Positions 63,821-64,000 of a stretch of 64,000 bases of DNA are shown in pieces (the first letter of the stretch is position 1; each line of letters starts with the position of its first letter). This DNA comes from Malachius bipustulatus (taxonomy: Eukaryota > Arthropoda > Insecta > Coleoptera > Melyridae): positions 55,952,598-56,016,597 of the forward strand of contig OU342631.1 in the NCBI GenBank assembly GCA_910589415.1. Reading direction: 5' to 3'. The position numbers and the translations under genes are program-made. The notes below the pieces were generated by a model. That model worked only from the letters and a program-made list of their open reading frames with translations, was not told the DNA's origin and ran no database searches.

Positions 63821-64000
63821 CTTCAAAATTAACTATAATATTGATTATACAGCTCGAGACTCTTCCATTGAGGGATTATGGGGCCCTAAGAAATACTCAT
63901 TCAGCGCCTGAAAGTAATTGAAAAAACTGTAAGGTTTTTAAAAATTATTTTCATAAATAGAAAATACTGAAAATACATTACATAATAATTATTATTATGT
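63821..64000. other. 3' flank of the Myb/SANT gene
   Basis: No further gene starts before the window ends; AT-rich. Confidence 0.5.

Noticed and set aside
1..64000. CRISPR arrays, bacterial operons, rRNA or tRNA genes, TTAGG telomeric arrays
   Set aside because: None seen; spliced genes and the element types are eukaryotic.

Overview
The window reads as AT-rich insect (arthropod) nuclear DNA made almost entirely of transposable elements. No ordinary single-copy host gene could be supported. The evidence for an insect is the element mix: Ty3/Gypsy elements with an env-like third frame and TGGCGCAGTC primer sites, piggyBac, BED-finger hAT, PIF/Harbinger, P-element-type, pogo-like, long-spaced Tc1/IS630-like and Academ-like DNA transposons, several LINE clades and a Penelope-like remnant with hammerhead ribozymes. 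GT-AG introns in several transposase genes show that it is eukaryotic. I cannot name the species.

Layout. 1-2.5 kb: a LINE gag fragment fused to a decayed DUF7869/Sola-like transposase. 2.7-6.2 kb (minus): two pieces of a LINE whose C-terminus looks like a PD-(D/E)XK endonuclease. 7.66-16.49 kb: Gypsy/errantivirus-like element 1, with a LINE tail in pol and an 876-bp palindromic element in its 3' LTR. 17.57-21.74 kb: a complete hAT transposon with an open 739-aa transposase. 21.99-23.12 kb: an internally deleted LINE copy. 23.3-30.5 kb: a Harbinger element (Myb/SANT accessory gene on plus, transposase on minus) split by a 5.5-kb LINE. 30.6-33.4 kb: a YqaJ-nuclease plus Ulp1-peptidase remnant and two opposed pieces of a Sola-like gene. 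33.7-34.4 kb: a repeat carrying a hammerhead ribozyme. 34.4-36.3 kb: a P-element-type transposase cut by two MITEs. 36.3-38 kb: two inverted-repeat elements. 38.5-41 kb: LINE, hAT and Penelope remnants, a second hammerhead, and a Harbinger deletion derivative. 41.1-42.2 kb: 245-bp direct repeats around a pogo-like fragment. 42.28-59.12 kb: one piggyBac transposon of about 2.6 kb net that swelled to 16.8 kb by nested insertion of a Tc1-like element (itself holding an Academ-like element and LINE pieces) and of a young Gypsy element 2. 59.1-61.4 kb: hAT, pogo-like and Gypsy gag remnants. 61.4 kb to the end: the left part of a probable Harbinger transposon with an intact five-exon Myb/SANT gene.

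How the parts relate. Target-site duplications order the insertions: Gypsy 2 (AGCT) and the Tc1-like element (TA or TTAA) both entered the piggyBac (TTAA); the Academ-like element (TAC) entered the Tc1-like element; the large LINE (TAGCTT) entered a Harbinger element; a palindromic element (TA) entered the TATA region of the Gypsy 1 3' LTR. The sequences that look most recently active are the hAT element, Gypsy 2 (two mismatches seen between its 558-bp LTRs) and the terminal Myb/SANT gene. All identities and family names come from reading by eye; no database search was run.
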